This document shows, one piece after another, positions 61,880-64,000 of a stretch of DNA of 64,000 nucleotides. This DNA comes from Mimachlamys varia (taxonomy: Eukaryota; Mollusca; Bivalvia; Pectinida; Pectinidae): positions 54,331,186 through 54,395,185 of the forward strand of contig OX392529.1 in assembly GCA_947623455.1 (NCBI GenBank), read 5' to 3'. Position 1 is the first letter of the stretch. Every line of letters starts with the position of its first letter. A model generated the notes under the pieces. The model was not told the origin of the DNA. It saw only the letters and a program-made list of their open reading frames with translations, and did no database searches. The position numbers and the translations under genes were made by a program.

Positions 61880-64000
61880 CTTCTTCTTTTACTAATTAGG
61901 AATAATAGCCCAGATTACCTCACAAAATCTCCTTATCTGAGCACCTGTTGGAGCACTTTGTGAAAATGCTTTTAAATATTTTTCTGAATTTTTTTTTTTT
62001 ACTTAGAAGGCATCCCACAAAGTTTCTAAAATTATTAAGTAAATTTATATAAAAAAAGTTGGAAGTCTAAAGACAGAATGGTTAGGGGTTTTGTTGAGAT
62101 CATATTTAGAGCACCAATAGTACAAGCCTTAGAGTGTGTGTATACTGTATATATAGATATAATTTATACACACCGGTTTTATATTATCTTTTGACGGAGC
62201 AGTTGTTGAATTGTACTTTCTGTTTGCCCATACTTTGCTTTTAACTGGTGTTTTATTACTGAACTTTGAAGAATTATTTTTATTATAAGAAGAAAAAACA
62301 TGACAATAATCATTTTTATTTTAGAAAAAAAAAACATGACAATAATTAATTTTTTATTTTAGAAAAAACATGACAACGGCCCTGTCCCTATGACTGTAAG
62401 GTTATAAATAATATCAAACAGTGTTTTGCTGATTTTTAGTAACTCCATACTACTTATATACAGGACGCTGTGTTATAAATTTTGATTTGTCTGTAGCTAA
62501 TTCCTCTTACATAATTCTGTAACTCACTAACCACTATAAAAGACCAAGGGAGACAACCTCTTGTGACAGAATATTTATACAAAATGTTTGTGCATCGATG
62601 TAATTTTAAAAAAAAATCTATAAAATTGATAAACAAAGAAGAAATAATTTTTTTGCTCCTCTTTTTTTAATCAACTAAATATGAATTGATGAATTGATAA
62701 TAAGACATTTACTGTTGAAAAAACATCATGCACAAAAAACTAATTACCGGTAAAGTAATTTGCAATATTTGGTAAAGGAGCGCTAGAAAAAAATCATTAC
62801 TTTACAAATAAAACCATAATCTTTTATGTTATGTAGAATTAATCTCTAGATATTTTTTTTTATTATCTAAAATTAAAGGCAAAAGCAGTCTTTCTGTGTT
62901 TGTAGTAGAATTAATCCAAGAAAGGTTTTTTAATGTTACTTAACAAAATTCAATCAAACTGTTGTGTTTTTTTTTTTGGTTAATAGTGATTAAATAACAA
63001 GAATATACTATATACTTATGATACGTATATGCAGTTAGTGGCTCTTTGTAGAAGTCTATGGTTTTCAATTTCTAATTTTCTCAGTATGTGTGTCTTTTAT
63101 TTTTCTATATATCGTGCAGAATCTATGGTAGTCATATAAAATATACTGTACAGTGTATATTTAAGTGAAATGCTTGTCTGTTAAATGGCAGGAATTGTTC
63201 ACTTCGTACTGATAAACTTACTCTTTATAAATTACTAGTACAGTGTATTTCTCTTAATATTTAATGTTGCATTATGTCACACAAAAACATGATATTAACA
63301 GAAATTTGGCAGTAAGAAAAACATGTTTTTCTACTAGATCTACTGCATTTTCAATCTCCATAACTAAAAGAAAGCTATTCAATGTACATGAAGATAACAT
63401 TAGGTATTTCATCAAAAACATTTTTTTTTTTTCTATTTTCTATGCTATATTTTGTACAAGTTGTAATTGAAGTCACTGGAAATGACATCATTTTCTGGAT
63501 ATTTTATGTGATTGTTTAAAAAAACATGATATCAAGTGGAAATTCACCTCAAAACACATGATACTAACCAAAATAAAATAACGTAATTTTTAAAGAGGGG
63601 AAAATGGTGTTTGTGAAAAAAAGCCTATATAAAGAGGAATGTGATATTAACAGGAGTGATATATTAAGTGGAATCCACTGTATTTGCTATATCGCCTAGC
63701 TATACTTTACAGGAAACATACTTGGAGTCAAATGAAAAATTTCATGTGAGGAACATGTTTTATATAATTGCTGGGTTGCAGATGGTGAATTATATTAAGC
63801 CTTGTAATTGCTAGGTTGTTTAAAGTGACAAATTATCTCAAATCACCTATATTGGGAATTTCCACACCGTCCACTCTTCACTGAAACAGTTACCTGGTAA
63901 TCTTGTATAAGTAATTTATACAAATTTTTTTTTTTTATTATTGTAACCCTGGTAAATACTAGCTGCAATATACCGCTCGGCTAGAGAGATCGGTTGAGCA
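61880..64000 (+). other. TRPV intron 4, part after the retroelement
   Basis: AT-rich, with the 63241-63680 MITE and, at the very edge, a tRNA-like string (minus strand TAGCCGAGCGGTATATTGCA, about 63958-63993) next to a poly-A/T run, perhaps a SINE cut off by the window. No exon found. Confidence 0.5.
63241..63680. mobile_element. TA-flanked CAGTG-ended MITE, 0.44-kb family, copy 2
   Basis: TA|CAGTGTATTTCTCTTAATAT at the left and ATATTAAGTGGAATCCACTG|TA at the right; 440 bp. Second copy of the 53398-53833 element. Confidence 0.85.

Overview
The window looks like nuclear DNA of a lophotrochozoan animal, most likely a bivalve mollusc. It is AT-rich and intron-rich, with compact exons split by long introns, tRNA-derived SINEs and many short inverted-repeat elements. 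Three protein-coding genes and one partial one can be assembled exon by exon with consistent splice phases: CDC26 (minus, 8457-8230), PRPF4 (plus, 9558-23192, 15 coding exons, 515 aa), a CIMIP2B/FAM166B-like ciliary gene (minus, 45638-28770, 7 coding exons, 303 aa) and the N-terminal 294 aa of a Nanchung/OCR-type TRPV channel (plus, from 46181, running off the right edge). The species call is inference; no single marker fixes it.

Layout. 1-8200 is repeat-rich and has no gene I can support, apart from one weak coding-like stretch near 1160-1370. 8230-23192 holds CDC26 and PRPF4 head to head about 1.1 kb apart, the same divergent pair found in human. 23193-28769 is repeat-rich intergenic DNA. 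28770-45638 is the CIMIP2B-like gene, with an 11.5-kb second intron full of minisatellites and SINE fragments. 45639-46180 is a 542-bp divergent promoter interval. 46181 onward is the TRPV gene; its last intron in the window contains a young 4.2-kb retroelement (57651-61879).

Most unusual features. (1) Five tandem arrays are each anchored on a splice junction: PRPF4 exon 5 donor x13, exon 9 acceptor x8, exon 9 donor x2, exon 13 donor x15, and TRPV exon 2 acceptor x3. In each array the true exon is the outermost copy and the other copies lie in the intron as decoy splice sites. (2) The 57651-61879 element has split direct repeats (A1-gag-B1-A2-unique-B2) as in Ngaro/PAT-type DIRS retroelements, keeps only a gag-like ORF, and has a 57-bp two-tier palindrome exactly on the B1/A2 joint. 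Its repeat pairs differ by one base by eye, so it is recent. (3) At least eight families of short foldback or inverted-repeat elements are present, including four copies of a TTAA-flanked 0.38-0.39-kb family and several TA-flanked CAGT-ended elements.

How the genes relate. CDC26 (APC/C) and PRPF4 (U4/U6 snRNP) are housekeeping genes that probably share a promoter. The CIMIP2B-like protein (axonemal microtubule inner protein) and the TRPV channel (Nanchung/OCR channels act in sensory cilia) are both cilium-linked and divergently arranged, so a shared ciliary promoter is a reasonable guess. All coordinates, splice sites and repeat boundaries were read by eye; no alignments or searches were run.
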